Below are positions 47,661 to 60,600 of a DNA stretch of 64,000 nucleotides, in pieces. The notes beneath the pieces were generated by a model. That model searched no databases. It worked only from the letters and a program-made list of their open reading frames with translations, and had not been told where the DNA came from. The stretch comes from Stachybotrys elegans (taxonomy: Eukaryota; Ascomycota; Sordariomycetes; Hypocreales; Stachybotryaceae). The stretch is from assembly GCA_020746835.1 (NCBI GenBank), contig JAGPNK010000031.1, positions 1-64,000 of the forward strand, in the 5' to 3' direction. Both the position numbers and the translations under genes were made by a program. Position 1 is the first letter of the stretch. Each line of letters starts with the position of its first letter.

Positions 47661-48007
47661 CCCAACAGCCAAGGTCTTTGCTCTGCGAGCCAGTTTGTAC
47701 AGATTTCAGGCTTGGCAAGACCCTAATCTCACAATTTAGGCGTTCGAACAACTAGTCAATTAATCAAGCAAAAACTGACTTGCCGTTTATTCACTCTATG
47801 CATAAACCACAGCTCCTCTATCGTTTGGGGCGTCTTTTGAGAGTCTCGCGCACAATAGGCAGAATATCTCCCAGACGTGTCTTGTTTCTGCAAACAATCG
47901 TGTGTTACAACCCGAGTCACACCCAAGTACCTATCCATATGCTGGTATGCATTACTGCCTTAAGTGGGTCCATCACTGTGTATTGGTTAAATAAGACCTC
48001 TAAATAA

Positions 48008-49256
48008 ATGTCTCTTTACCGTGAGCCGTCCCTGAAACCACCGCACCTAGCTTGCTTCCATTCTTCAGCAAAAATGGGTTACTATGATTCTATAAGGAAC
48101 CCGGAGTCTTTCAAGAAAGCAGCGGTTGCCGAACACATGGAAAATTTCCGTGACATGTTCCAACTCGGACGTTGCCCCACTGCCGTGAGCGAATGGGGCC
48201 GCAGACAGCTCTTTGCTAGCCGAGCCATATGTACAGTGCCCAAACAGCAGCTTTCTCTATTAAAGCACTACCTCCCGAACGATCCTAATGTTCACCCCTG
48301 CATTGAGCATTTGATTTCAGGCTATGGAGCCGATTTCAACTTGGAGATGTCAGAGCCTGAAATTGTCCGTCGTTGTCAGCCTGATAGTCTCGCCTACGTG
48401 TGGACAGCACTAATCAAACTCTTGCGAGCTGCGAGCAATGTGCTGTCAGTTGCACCAGAACGGCCCCAACGCATCAGGAGCCGCCCGGCGGAATATGACG
48501 AGTTTGTGTCATCTGAAAACATGCAAATAGGGAGTAGTTCACCTCAAAGGCCAGACTCAGCTCAAGCATCGATTTCAAGTCTTGGATTCGTGCAGGGACT
48601 CTCCGCACCTCTTTTGGAAGACGCCACCGTCCGACTGGCAAGCTGCTTCACCAGGTGCGTGCTTAACTATGGCCAGCCGCTGAATAAGTCGAGCCCCTTT
48701 ATTCAGTATCGTGATGAGCGACAGACATATAGTTATGATACACCAACACATACTTTGGTTCGAGCAACCGACGATGGAGGACTTCAGCTCTTCGACGGCG
48801 AAGATATGAAGCAGGTGGCCATGGTTGAAGGCAAACGGAATTTCAAGGTTACCATCAATGGCGAACCGGTTGTCTCCGACGAAGTATTGGCGCAGCTAGT
48901 GGGCGAAGCTCTTGCTATTAGGCGCCACGAGATGACTCAGAATATATCAGAAGAAGAGTCAGTATCATAGGAAGCGGAGAGCGAGGCCTCTATGCTAATA
49001 TTGTGATAGCATTGTGACTATCTTTGCCGTCACCCACCATTTCAAGTTCTTCCACTTCAAAATTGATGAGGGCTTCATCGATAAGTACGAATACCTCTCA
49101 ATGGAAGACGCAGAAACTTTCATGATGGTTGATTCCACCAGTTGGTTCGATATCAACGTGCCGGAACATCGCAAGCAAATCGTCTCTCATATAATGGGAC
49201 TGATGGCTTGGGCAGACAACAAGCAATCGCCAGTTGATCTGGATATGGACATTTAG
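48008..49256 (+). CDS. Hypothetical fungal protein, two exons
   Basis: Model: join(48008..48957, 49010..49256). The first frame is open for 320 codons. A 52-bp intron with GTCAGT, a TGCTAATA branch sequence and GATAG removes its stop and joins EE-D-IVTIFAVTHHFKFFHFKI, adding 81 codons, for about 398 residues in all. An in-frame stop precedes ATG 48,008; an alternative start is Met at 48,074 (MGYYDSIRNPES). The N-terminal part is helical and charged, the middle (about residues 155-180) Ser/Pro/Gln-rich, the C-terminal part mixed alpha/beta ending in acidic DLDMDI. No family is recognised with certainty. It lies 347 bp after the previous gene on the same strand. The alternative without splicing is a 320-residue protein ending at 48,970. 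Confidence 0.6.
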
Positions 49257-50253
49257 TTGACCTTGGGTTCAGTAGGACCATGGAGTTTTGGGTTCCAGTT
49301 TCATCGCGCCTGCCGTTTGGGTTGACTGCATAAATAATGCCATACTGCTGCCACCTTCCAAGTATCACAATACTTGAACTTCAGGATTTCTCCAAGAAAT
49401 ATCTTCGCTGAGCACCTTCCCACCGCCATGGCTATCATGAGGGACATTCTGCATTCTAGTTTTGTAGCGACACAATGCCCTCGGACACCGTATTTGGCAA
49501 ATCGTTTCGGCCAGATACAGTGACCAATTAGATGCGTTCCATTGAATTGATCAACTGACTATGCCAGAGGAGAGTCTGGGTTTTCACAGCACTGGGCCCA
49601 GACGTCCCAGACGGGTTGTCCACCTTCGGTCGTTGCAAGTTGTCGAGTCGATCCGTCGGCTATCATTCCATAGCCGGATGGATCGGTCAAAGCATCGCGG
49701 CTTGCATTCGGGTCATGAGGAGTGCTCATGGCTATCTGTCCTCTGCCCGGAAGGCGACAAGGGATCCCGGGAGAGTCGGAATGAATCTGGAGTTAGCGTC
49801 TCAGGGAGCGGACTATCGGCCCTCAGGGCACTTCTTGATGCAGTTGGATGTTGGACGGAGTTTTGGAACAGCACCGAAGCCCTCTACTGTAATCTAGGGA
49901 CACCGATGTCGATGATGCGAAATTCCTATACGAGGACTCTAACCAAGTCTCTATGATAGTCGGGGAGTTCGCGAAGCCGGATATCCTGTGAAGCCACGGG
50001 GTTTGTGAGACAAGAGGCGATCGTTCGAGACTCGGTAACCGTTGTAGAAGTGCGCCATATGCCGTTGGCGTTTTCGTCGAGTGCGGCATAGAGAAGAGGT
50101 TTGTTGCGGTTGGGCTAGAGATCGCTCGAGTCGACGGAAGAGTGTATAGTCTTGATACGTCGTCGAGGTGGTGTCGAAGGTCACGTTGAAGTCATCAAGG
50201 CGTTTCCCCATAGGCATTTCCGTCTCGGTAAAACCTCGGAAGTTTAAGAAAAG
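49257..50253. other. No supportable gene
   Basis: Overlapping frames of 60-130 codons on both strands show no protein-like similarity or splice logic. It may hold decayed retroelement sequence upstream of the Copia remnant. Nothing definite is seen. Confidence 0.4.
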
Positions 50254-52850
50254 TGTTGTAGGGTAGGCGCTGGCAACACCAGCTTCATTCCTGGTGCTGC
50301 CTGCGCCTAACGCAACCCAGCTTATCTTCTAGCTCTCAAACCAGGAGCCAAAACAGATGCACAAAGCCGCTATTTCTAGACAGCTCGCATCCCCGCCGCA
50401 TGCTGGATGAAGCTTCTTCGCGGCAACTCGCCAGTGCAACTGTGCCATCCTTCTCGAAGACGTTGAGAAGCCGAGCACCTCAGCCTCTGTCCTGGACTCG
50501 GGATGCGGCAGCCATTCCCTCAACGACCTCAGCCACTTGACCGACATCGCATACGACGACTTCGACCAAGGCCAAATTTGACTACAGACAACACATCGTC
50601 GACTCGGTCACGCTTCAGTCTCAATGACGGCGTGTTCCTCTCTCACTCAGTCGAAGAGATGACCAACAAGGACGGGATTGTTGTGCGTCCCTGCGTCCCT
50701 GCGTTCCCAATATCCTTGCTACTTACAGCAAAGCTGAGCGGGCTGGACGGACTCTTATTGAGGACAAGGACTTGTGGCATGGACCAAGACCTACGTGTCC
50801 GACCACCACAAAGCAAAATGGCGCGTTCTCGCAAAATGCAACCCAAAACTTGGACATGCGCTTCGTTGGGATTCTTTCAGAAGAACAGAGTATCATTCGA
50901 GCTTGCGCCATACGTTTCAACGAACATCGGGATCATCAACGGAATGATACCTCTGCCGCAATTCCTGCCCCATACCGTTCCTCTCCCTTCAGTGGCTACG
51001 CGTTCACTGCTATGAAGTGGCAACCTTTGTTGACGACAAGCTTCCTCGTCATTTAGAAGAATCTGTCGCTCGTACAGACTAGCAAACAGGCTGGTTTCCA
51101 GAAAGCACCCAAGGATGCTGTTGCTCTTCGCGGTCCGTGGGTATTCACAGCCAAACGCACTGAATCTGACGAAACCCATCTACCGTGCTCGTTAGGGAGT
51201 CCGCGGAGACCTTGAAATCGGCGACAGCTAAAGGTTGAGGAATTGTATGCAGCTGTTGCACACTTCACCTCGGTTCGCGTCTTCTGCTCTGTTGCGTGTC
51301 TGAACCTCGAACGGCCATAGTCCGGCGTGACAACCGCTTCTATGCTCCTGCGAAGACCGCAATCTACGTTGAGCAACTTCGCGGTTTTAACGGCAAGTCG
51401 GGCCGCGCTTGCCGACTCATTTATGCTCTTCATGGTCTTCGGCAGGCCTCGGTTTGGTGGCTTGAAACTGCAGTCAGTCTGCCATGCCATCTTGGCCACA
51501 AACAGTTGACCACTGACTTCTGTGTATTTGTTGATAACGACGGAAGCATTTTGATCCTTTATGTTGACATGACGATAATCACAACCCCTTGACAGAGCGA
51601 AACCCGCTGGCGCACGACTCAACGAGGTCTACGAATGCCGACCCATCAGAGAGCCACGAGACTTCCCCGGCATTTACATCGAACGAGACCGAGAGGATAA
51701 CACAACCGATATCGTCCAAGAAGCCCAGGCCAAGGAGATGCTGTCAAAATTCGCTCCGGGATGCTCGATACAGCCCAAACGCCTTGGCCTCCTAGGGTTG
51801 CTATTCCTACAGACCGGCGAGAGCAACCTGTGGCTGTTGAATAGGTATGCGAAGTCGGGATATTTGGCCGGGCTCCAGAAGATGAACGAAACAACAAAGG
51901 CAAAGGGCCGAAAGACGACAGAAATGTCTGTGATGTGAGAGTGGGAGAGAGGGGAGGAAGCGAGGAAAGAATGAAGCAGGCATGTGCTCGCGACGACGGC
52001 AGGGGACGGTGGGCGTGGGAGAGAAGGCTGTTCTGAAGACGAGGTAGTAGAAGTGACTGGTAGCAGATCCGATACGAAGGGGTAAAAAGAAGGTGGTGGG
52101 TGGTCAGGTACATGGCGATGAAAGGGCCACGCTCATTATCCGGGCTCGGAATCATGGCGGAGCCGAAGAAGCTCAAGGGACTGGGCTGTGGTAGAGGCGA
52201 TCATGGAGCCTCTGAGTACTCGTGACCATGGAGGCCGGCTCCTGCGTGCACAACCTGTCCACGATGCGCTGCGTGATTATGGACGGGCAATTACCCGTGT
52301 CGGTGTGCCGACAGATGGCCAGTCGTGCACGCTACCTGGTAATGCAGAAGAGTGATACAAGGAAATGCCCCAACAGTTCTCCATCGAAGTTACCCAACCC
52401 TGTGTTCTGTATGCCGATAGTCAAAACGCACGCCTCTCAATCCTCGGCGGCAATAATGCATCAATATCCGGTTCAAATGGACCATCGACCGCGTTGCGAT
52501 GGGATACTTCTCCTTCCAGCAGCTCCGTACCTTCAAGAGGACGGCCTCCGGTCTCGCGACGCCTCTTGAAGACAACCACAGCCAATCCCTTGTTTAACTC
52601 AGACTGCAGTGAGTGGTGAGCAGCGAGCAGGCGCTCGCCGACAACTTATCCAAACTTCACCCGCTTGGCAGGCGTACCTCGCAAGTAAAGAAGGGAGGAC
52701 TCATTTCACACTCGAATCAAGACCGGAAGGGGAATCCGATGGCTCAATACCAATGATTTTCTTCGTATTATCACCATCTACCCAAATCCGGCTTCAGTTT
52801 TGTTTATATGGTTGGCCTGAGGGGAAGGCGTTGTAGGGTAGGGACGCTGG
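50254..52850 (+). mobile_element. Decayed Ty1/Copia element
   Basis: TGTTGTAGGGTAGGCGCTGG at 50,254 and CGTTGTAGGGTAGGGACGCTG at about 52,829 look like the starts of two diverged LTRs in direct orientation. Between them is a recognisable Copia RT piece (51,296-51,592) and, near 52,400-52,600, a possible Copia RNase H end. Many frameshifts. Composition is GC-normal, so decay here is by indels rather than the heavy RIP seen left of 40.8 kb. Exact LTR ends are not resolved. Confidence 0.6.
51296..51592 (+). pseudogene. Copia reverse transcriptase fragment
   Basis: The frame reads IYVEQLRGF..., then ...CRLIYALHGLRQAS..WW, then TDFCVFVDNDGSILILYVDM. This matches the Copia RT order: VY(M/V)xQPxGF, the C.L.KALYGLKQAPR.W block, the D.CVF block and the YVDD active site. 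Here the second Asp of YVDD reads Met, so it would be inactive even if expressed. About 98 codons; the frame is broken on both sides. Confidence 0.82.
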
Positions 52851-52859
52851 TGCCTAGAC

Positions 52860-53600
52860 CCACAACGCCCACTCCCACAAATTCCTGGGGAGCTTCTTTC
52901 CTTTCTACATAACATCAATCAATTCACCTTATTCTACGGATACGAGGTTACCCAGTGCCATCGCCACTTTGGGCACGCTCATAGAGCGACATTACACCTC
53001 AAAACCCGACGAAAAAAAAAAAGACATCTACTCCGACACGGAATATCCAGTTACCATGATCGACCGCCTGTACCAAGTAAAAACACCATCCACCAAGGTG
53101 GCATTGAGAACGACATCCACTCCAGACGCCTTAACGATTATTCCGGTTCACTTTCTGGGTGCTATGCTGGCCGATGCTCCAAGTGCTACTCTGAATGGAC
53201 GCGATAGGCCCTGACAGGATTGATATCTCGCTCGACAAGGGGCTCGCATATGGGCCATGCGGCGTACGACTATCGATGGCGGCTATAAGATCGAGCGAAA
53301 CCGGTTCGGGTCAGAGTGGCTACCTTTGAACACACAACAGCTACTCATTGATTTCAGTCAACCAACACCCCCGACGAACAGGATTACCTGCTTGAATCGG
53401 TCGCGGACAGACAGTTGTCGAACTCTGCAATGACAGGTCCCAACCGCGGATCGTCTACAGGAGCTAACTGATGAGCCATCTCGAATCGGCCGAGTCAGAC
53501 TGTCATCTACAGCGTCAACTCGTGCGAAGATGCGATCGAGGCCGCGATCGGAGCCGCGACAGTAATAATTCAGACCGGAGACTCATGTCCCACGTCCAGA
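52860..53600. other. No supportable gene
   Basis: Sits between the Copia remnant and the Gypsy integrase piece. Short frames only, with a run of A near 53,012. A frame at 52,969-53,214 has no recognised domain. Probably retroelement debris. Confidence 0.4.
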
Positions 53601-53610
53601 CCCAGCGACA

Positions 53611-54201
53611 TTGAAGCATGTCATGACCGCCCGACCAGAGTGTGCTCTACGATGGCGAGAAATCGTGCGGCTCCAGGCGAGCCCGGCGAGCCCGGCGACT
53701 CATCAACAAGCGTACACAGGTCTTCTGGGTCAAAGACTTTGCGATATCAACGAAACCGATGAAGATACAGATGAAGCTGGGTGGCAGGACGCGGTCACCA
53801 AAAAGTTCACGCATCGCCCGAACCCCCTCGGGATCGAGCTGTGGTCGAATAATCGTTGGGAAGCTTTAAGATACCGGCAGGATCGGACGCACCCCCGAGA
53901 AAATCCCATTCTCCTGACCGGTTTTCGTGATCCAATCAGGCCCGAAGAAGTTCCGCCCATACTTCAGATATACCCAACCTGCAAGATTTGCCACATGGAG
54001 GGGAATATCCAACCCATCCTCCCACCGCTCTGTCCATACCGGAACATCGCGGTGGACTTCATCGCAGCCCTGCCGGCCACCAATCTGGGCTTGGACGTTG
54101 TAATGATGTTCGTCGACAAGTTTAGTAAAGAGGTCCTGGTCGAGCCGACTTCGCAGTCCGTCGACGCACCGGAAGCAGTATCGTGTTTCGAGCCTGCATG
54201 A
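53611..54201 (+). pseudogene. Ty3/Gypsy integrase fragment
   Basis: A 196-codon frame whose last third reads CKICHMEG.....PYRNIAVDFIAALPATN followed by DVVMMFVDKFSKEV. This matches the integrase zinc-finger end (CxxC) and the first catalytic block (DFI..LP...., VVVDRxSK) of Gypsy elements. The second and third catalytic acids are missing because the frame ends at 54,201. A homologous piece lies inverted at about 45,540-45,680. Upstream residues have no clear match. Confidence 0.72.
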
Positions 54202-55150
54202 AGGTAAATAGATCCGATTTGTCGCACCCAACCAAAGGCCAGAAGCCCTGCCACTTGCCAAAGAGATAGTCAGAGGCTCCAAACCGAGCACAGTCTCAGC
54301 GATGGCGGTAGGGGCGATGCCGGAGCTGTTGAGTCGGAGCGTGCTTTAGCGGTACCTCGTCTGTAGATTCTTGCCTGTAGGCACAAAGCATAATCACGCG
54401 GCAGGCATCCGGTCACCAAGCGTATGGCACATTATGTCAGTGATAGTAACTGACGGCAGGCCAGCCCGGCTGAATGAGTTCGGCAGTGATGTGGATCATG
54501 AGAACCGAGAGGCGGGTCGAAGCATCACAGCTGGCAAGGAATGCCGAAGGGTAGGTAACGCTGGGCCGTTTATTCGACAAGCTTCCGACCTGATCAAGGA
54601 GCTCGAGACTGGATTCTACGACATCTGCCGTTGATCCTCTTTGCCTCTTATCCTGACAATCTGGGATAGACAAACCTCTGCCAGCTGGGAACGGATAGTT
54701 CAATTCACTACGTACGAATCCCAAAATTTCTCAAACGTGTTCCACGGTTCCTATTCGATAGACAATGTCATCCACGGCTTAAAGGCTGGACTTCAGCTTC
54801 TCCTCAAGCTCCTGAGTTATCCCAACTTTCCTTGCATTTCTTGTATAGCTGTTGTTCGGTTGCATCTTCTTACAGTTGTATCGAGGACGGGGGTTGGTGA
54901 CGAGGGCAGTAAGAGGCTCTAGAGATAGTTGCCGCTTCAAATTGTGTAAACGGGCTATTGTCCAATATGAACTTGGTAGGCATCGAAACCGAAACCGATG
55001 GTGATGATATGTCGTATTGATGATTGACTGTTGAGCTTCAGTCGTCTTCGCACTTGATCAACAATGGAAGGATGGTTGTCGCGATCGTGATCGCGGTCGT
55101 AATTTATGCCCCGAATGGCCAAGGATAACCAACTTGTCTGCATTCCTCTC
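54202..55150. other. Intergenic sequence with a short match to the inverted-repeat arms
   Basis: 54,290-54,360 resembles the arm sequence at 46,160-46,210 (GGGGCGATGCCGGAGCTG shared). The rest has only short unsupported frames. 54,955-55,150 lies downstream of the nuclease-like gene and may be its 3' UTR. Confidence 0.45.
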
Positions 55151-56781
55151 TCATGCAAGCGCATCCTCATCAAACCCCAGGACCTCGGATCGAAAACCTG
55201 CCCAGAATTCATCTCTCACCCAGAACTTGAGGCGCTGGAGGGCGATACATAGCCTGATCACGCCGAAGGCACTCTGGGTATCACCTAGCGGAACTGCATC
55301 ATACAATACGGGCCGCTTACCCTTGCTACCGCGAACGGTTGCAACAAATTTCCATGTGTGGCCTTGGATGATGATGCCAGGGACAAACTCGATTCTTCTG
55401 GCGGCGTGCGCATATGCTCCATTGATGTCGTGACTGAGATTAACTGGGCAGGACGGGGCTGGGGGATGTGGTTTTTGATCCACAGTCCACTCAATGCTCC
55501 TCAATTGCGCAGCGTGCCACGTGCCCATTTGTAGCACGGCGTCGGTCCAATTCTCGCCGTGACGCTTAGTCTCGATCGAGATGGCGATGGGATCCTTATA
55601 TAGGCTCCCCGAGTCTGTGTGATTGATGCTCTGGTTCGGGCGCAATGACCTGCACAATTTGATAATGTGATCGTGCTCGGGACTGTCCTTGAGGGGTTGT
55701 ACGAATATACAGAAGTCTACCATCTTTGACGGCCCATCTTCTGGCTTGAAAACCGAATTGATCTGGGCTGAGGGGCAATATACGAAGTCGATGAAGGCTT
55801 CCCCGTAGGCATAGCCCATACGCAATACCCATTCAAGAACACATCTGTGTACTTCGATATTCCATAATGTTTCGCTGCATTGATCGCGCAAGCATTTGTC
55901 TGCGTGGATAGATATATCTCGGATGAAGGCGGAATCGGGGTAGCGATACTCGAGGTAGGGTTTCTCGTCGTCGTCGCTGCGTGGTATTTCGCGGAACGCA
56001 AAAGAGGGGATGTTGTGGGAGCCCAGCTGTGGTACACAGGTCAGACAGAAGCAGGGGAAGAAGAATACTAGTGGCGGGGTGTGCAGACTGAATCAGGCGA
56101 ACGTACCTCGGTTTGCAGATCGTGTGGCAAGACATGCACCCCGTAACTAATATCGGTGAGGTCCTTTGTCAATTTGGCGAGCTGAGGCGGGAGGTGCTTG
56201 GCCCCCATCTCGAAGCTTGCCGTCTCGAATCCTGTATCCTGGAGGGCGGCGTTGCGTTGCTGTTTCACTGGAGAGGATCTCCGGGACACAGGATACGATC
56301 TAACCGACCGCGTAGAATGGCTGGGAGAAGCACGCGAATTATTCGTCCGGCTGCTGGCCTGAATCTGCCTTTGGAGGGAGTGATCGGCCTTTGGAGTAGC
56401 CTCCATGTCTGTGATAGAATCCGCTGTGTCTTGGCTCCCTTCGCTTATGACAGAGCCTTCAATGGCGCTGTCGCCATCTGCGCCTCTCGATCGCTTGTGA
56501 CTAGGGAGGGACATGGCATCTGAGGGAGGAGTCGGTAGACGCTGCAGTCGAGCCCCCGGGATGAGGCGACGAGATCTTTTTTCGATGTCGCCCTGGGCAC
56601 GATTATCATCTTGAAGATCACAGCGCTTTCGTTTCTGTGGACGCTGGTCCTCCTCGGGTACATTCAATGGATCAATTGAGGCGCGCCAATTGAGAATATC
56701 TTCGGTTGACATCATCCTCTGCGCCGCAAGCACTGGAAGACCGCGCGCGGTAGCATGTCGAAAGCAAGTAGGAGGGACCAT
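55151..56781 (-). CDS. PD-(D/E)XK nuclease-like domain protein
   Basis: Model on the minus strand: exon 1 56,781-56,107, intron 56,106-56,027 (80 bp, GTACGT...CCACAG), exon 2 56,026-55,151. Both junctions are in phase 0 (...DLQTE|LGSHNIPS...), giving 516 residues, or 493-494 if translation starts at Met23/24 (MSTEDILNW), my preferred start. Residues up to about 190 are charged, Ser/Pro-rich and disordered, with a basic RPQKRKR run. The C-terminal domain carries the fungal PD-(D/E)XK pattern: KMVDFCIFVQP, then SINHTD, then IAISIETK (E-x-K pair), then QMGTWHAAQL, then PGIIIQGHTWKFVATVRG. The acidic and lysine residues appear intact. The family is widespread in Pezizomycotina; its substrate and role are not established from sequence. 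Normal GC, no repeat or RIP signs. Confidence 0.85.
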
Positions 56782-56967
56782 ACAAGATTGACGTTGACGT
56801 TGACGTGGTTGGCTGGGTGATGACGAGTAAGGGGATTTTTCGGATGAATTGCTTTTCCGGGCACATGCCAGAGGTAGCGTGTGGATATGATGTGGATGAC
56901 ACCATCAGACCTGACTTAAATGACAGAGGAGGAGGGAGTAGGAAGGAAATATCAGGGCGAGGCTGGT

Positions 56968-57015
56968 TATTTTTATTTTTATTTTTATTTTTATTTTTAA
57001 TTTTTATTTTATTCT
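56968..57015. repeat. TTTTTA microsatellite
   Basis: About seven units of TTTTTA, then a T-rich tract ending near 57,040. It lies about 190 bp upstream of the nuclease-like gene's first codon. Confidence 0.9.
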
Positions 57016-57394
57016 TTTCTCTTTTCTCTTTTTCTTCATCTCCCCTCCCCCCGGGGAGCTAGACGCGCTGGACAGCGCGTCGGGATGCTAATATCTACGA
57101 TTCATAAACCTCCCAGAGAATGGAAGACCTGGATGGCAGGAGTTATATCCATCGACGCCATCGGCAGTTGGGCATCCGCGACAGTACTATACAAAGCCAG
57201 GCCCAATGGAGCGCTATTCGCCCTGCTTACGGGATCGCAACCTTCCCTCACGGCCTCAGGCACAAAGGCCCATCCCCACAACAATTGACAGTTGTTGTCC
57301 GTCCATTGACGCGCGACACCACCATCACCACAGCAGCTTCCGACAATTGCGGTGGCGTGAAGTCGGGAACGACCGGCAACCAGCACAGTGCGCG

Positions 57395-57600
57395 TGTTCT
57401 CTTCCACTTCAGCAAAAACATGTATCAAATGTGCCTCGAGTCCCGATACCCTAAGGCCATATGGACGGCCACAGCAGTATAGTGCTCAGTTAGGACGAGA
57501 AGCAGCTCAATTCAATTACGCCCAAAGGCCATATTCGGACTATGCGTTGTTGCCATTTTAATATCTACTGCCCAGAAGCAACAACAATTCGATATACGTG
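57395..57600 (+). pseudogene. Frameshifted relic of the 46.6-kb hypothetical gene family
   Basis: About 57,400-57,460 reads LFHFSKNMYQMCLESRYPKA, comparable with LSFHFNSRIYKLE in exon 2 of the gene at 46,639. About 57,503-57,530 reads LNSITP (compare LHSITP). After a frameshift, about 57,537-57,590 reads LCVVAILISTAQKQQQFD, comparable with YVLAMLIGMAQEQQ. The order matches but the frame is broken and the rest is missing. The sequence upstream (57,060-57,390) may hold further, unrecognisable remains. Confidence 0.55.
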
Positions 57601-57609
57601 CGGGGGGAA

Positions 57610-60600
57610 TCAGTTGCCTTTTTATTTGTAAGCGACCCTCCAGCCTGTCTCTGATTGATCACGGGTGTCAACACCTTTCCGCTTCTACCCATTTTCTCAA
57701 CGGGAAGCAAGGCCTAGTGCTGTGCTCAGCCTCAGTCACTCTTCTGACGGAACCTAACGCGCCGGCTAGTCGCGGGGGTCCAGTACTGCCATGTTGAGCC
57801 AAACGCACGGAGAGAGCGTGACGCCAGGCGAGGACGGCGGAACAGAGAAGAAGGGGTGGCTTCTGGGACTGGTTGCGGTAATGAAGCAAGGGGGATACAG
57901 CTCAGCAAGCCGTGGTACTTGGCACCACTCGAGTACAGCCATACCGTATATGGAGGCCGTAACCGCTGGGATATCGACGATGCCTACATGTACCACTGCG
58001 CCGGCAAAGTCCAGCACGCTGGAAGGCATCAAGTCGGGACCCTCGGCGGACGCCGGTCCATCGAAGGCACCAGGACATCGATGAGTTCCAAGCCCAAGAC
58101 CAGAGCAGCGCCAAGCATCGCCATCCTGACCCACAACACCTCGACCGGGGATCTACAAACGCCAGCACCAGCCTAGCTTCAGTCCAAACCCGACACGATG
58201 GAAAAGGCAAGACTGTGGACCGGACCGTGCGTGACACGGCGACAGCCAGTATTCCAACGGAGACGCATCTTCGAGCGACCGATCATGAGCAACGAATCTT
58301 CGGGTAGCGAGGCGTCAGACAACGAGTCATCGAGCAACGACGCAGAGACTGCGGCCTTGAAGGCGAGGTACAAGACGATGTCGAGACTTGGCGAGTTTTG
58401 GAGCGAAAACATGAGAGCGAAACAGAGCAGTACAGGCCTCGGTAGAGGTATTTCCGAGGCCTGAACCAAGCTGTACGACACAAACCTCGGCATTTTGGAG
58501 AGAGACGAGTAGGTCGAAGAAGGTTGGACATCTAGAAGGAACTTGCGAGAGCACGAAGGGGACCAAACGTCGACACCGACTGCCACTGCAGATTGATCAA
58601 GGCCCAACAGCCCCGAACAAAATGCAAGCCTGGGGAGGAGAGGAACATATCCGTGGTATCGTCACAAGCGGAAACCTTGAGTGTTCCTGTTGCGATTGGG
58701 ACTGTCGCGAGAAGCGTTGCCAGAAGCCTTTGGTACGGGGGAGCAGCCATTACCGAGGGATCATCCCATCGCTTGTCTGACTAGTTTACAGTGACTAGCG
58801 AGCGACTGCGGGACAGCTGAGCCACCTTGTGGTTGACGGTGAGGCTGTTTCATGTTGAGGGGGAATTGACCAACTTCTCATGGCCAATCACTCCGGCGTA
58901 GTCCATTGACAGGAGCAATCTAGGGCCCTGCCGTTCACTGTAGACCGATCGCCACAATACCAGTAACAGCAACACGCTCAACCTCACACTCGATGGAGGA
59001 TACTCCGTGCTCCCTCCCCTCCTCTAGCTCGTTGAGCCCGACAGACTTCGTTTGTTCTGTTAGTCGATAGTCTATCACTCTCCGCCCTCCTCCCAACATA
59101 CCATGTACTGTTCTTGTCCAGCTACAGAGCTCTACTCGTAGAAGATGTTTACCTGAGATTCCGCAGCTCTTATACAACTGGATCGCCAAGCTTTTCCTTG
59201 CATTAAGCCCAGCTCTCACGGCCACCATTCCCCAGTCACGATCGGATGTTGATTCCGTTACCTACTCTTACTACACTTCCATCTTATAATGGCAGCTCGC
59301 CCACTGGCAGTTTCGTCGTTCGGTTTTTCGGGCGCCTCGCGTTCCGAAAAAGGTGGCTCCTCTGGAGCCTGATAGCCGCGGCCAACATCTGGCGCTCCAT
59401 TGCGACGAGAACCTGGTTAAGTACTTCGATCATACCTATGTTTGAGGCGAGACGATACCTGCAGCGGTCAAGCCGCAGTCGATTAGCTACACCTGCCATC
59501 TCGCGCGCTTTCTTGGGTTTGACAACACGAACATCATGGAGGGTACTGGCAAAGCGGCGGACGAATTGTCAGGGACAGAGTTCGTACCAAGGCCTGGATT
59601 GTTGGCCGATTGGAGAGGAGGTATTCCATTTATCAAGACCTATCTTAATATACAGACCTTCAGTTTCTATATCTCTGGACTGTTAATCGGTTGCCGATAT
59701 TATATTTGATCTGGCTGGCTTTCGGGAACTTGCATTAGTGGCCGCTTCCAGGGCATAGATAGCTGACCAGGCTGATGTCGTTCGATTGAAGGGGAATGCA
59801 GAATCAAGGATGCCATTCGAAAGTGCTTAGGGCCTGAGTTGTTTGGGGCGGCGATTGATTAGTTGGTTGTCCACCTTCTTGCGCGGCTTCTTCTTCCTCA
59901 GTAGCGGCGAAGCGGCACCGATGAAGCTCCTTCGTCTTACCGGCGCTGGCTTTGCCGAAAAGCAACCAACAAATCCATCATGGCTCGGGCATGCAGCCAA
60001 GTCTAGATCCTATCATGGTGCAGGCAATAAGAGTCAGCTCGTTCTTGGCGTCTCGCAGGACCAGATTTCTTGCGGGCGCACCTATGGTGCATTTCTTGTG
60101 CTGGGCAACTGGGCAATGTATACAATTGCAGGCATTTAAGATCCATTGTATACCAGCAGGTCAGCGAAAGTAAACTGTTGATTGTGTGTTGCCTCGCTTT
60201 AGAAGCCCGATTACTTTGAGCCCCCTGTAGGTGCATGCTTTGCGCCCGTCTACTCACCCATGATAAGCTGCACATCAGATCCCCTGTATCTGGGTACATA
60301 ATATGCAAGTATGGATGGAGCTGATCGATCCAGGCCGCCTTGGCCACATGAGACAATTTGGAACCCCCCACCACCCCCCATGTATGCACATCTAGATGAA
60401 TGGGCCAGACGAAGGTGCAGCCAGGTTGCCGTCTCCTTGCCTCTCAATGTTCTTCTGTATAACAATGTGCCGCCGTCATCCCTTGCTTCGAGTGCCCTGC
60501 ATGCCTTGGGGGTGCGCTTGATCTGCCCGTGAGTACCAAACGGTTACTACACTTTTGGTAATTATCCTGCTCGTGGCCTCCCCACCTAGGACTACCCCCT

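Noticed and set aside
57102..57428. 108-codon minus-strand frame and overlapping plus frames
   Set aside because: No recognisable protein order; they overlap the relic of the 46.6-kb gene family on the other strand, which explains the residual openness.
58198..58464. Ser/Asp/Glu-rich 88-codon frame
   Set aside because: Low-complexity composition only, an antisense frame of 142 codons overlaps it, and no promoter, intron or homologous motif supports it.
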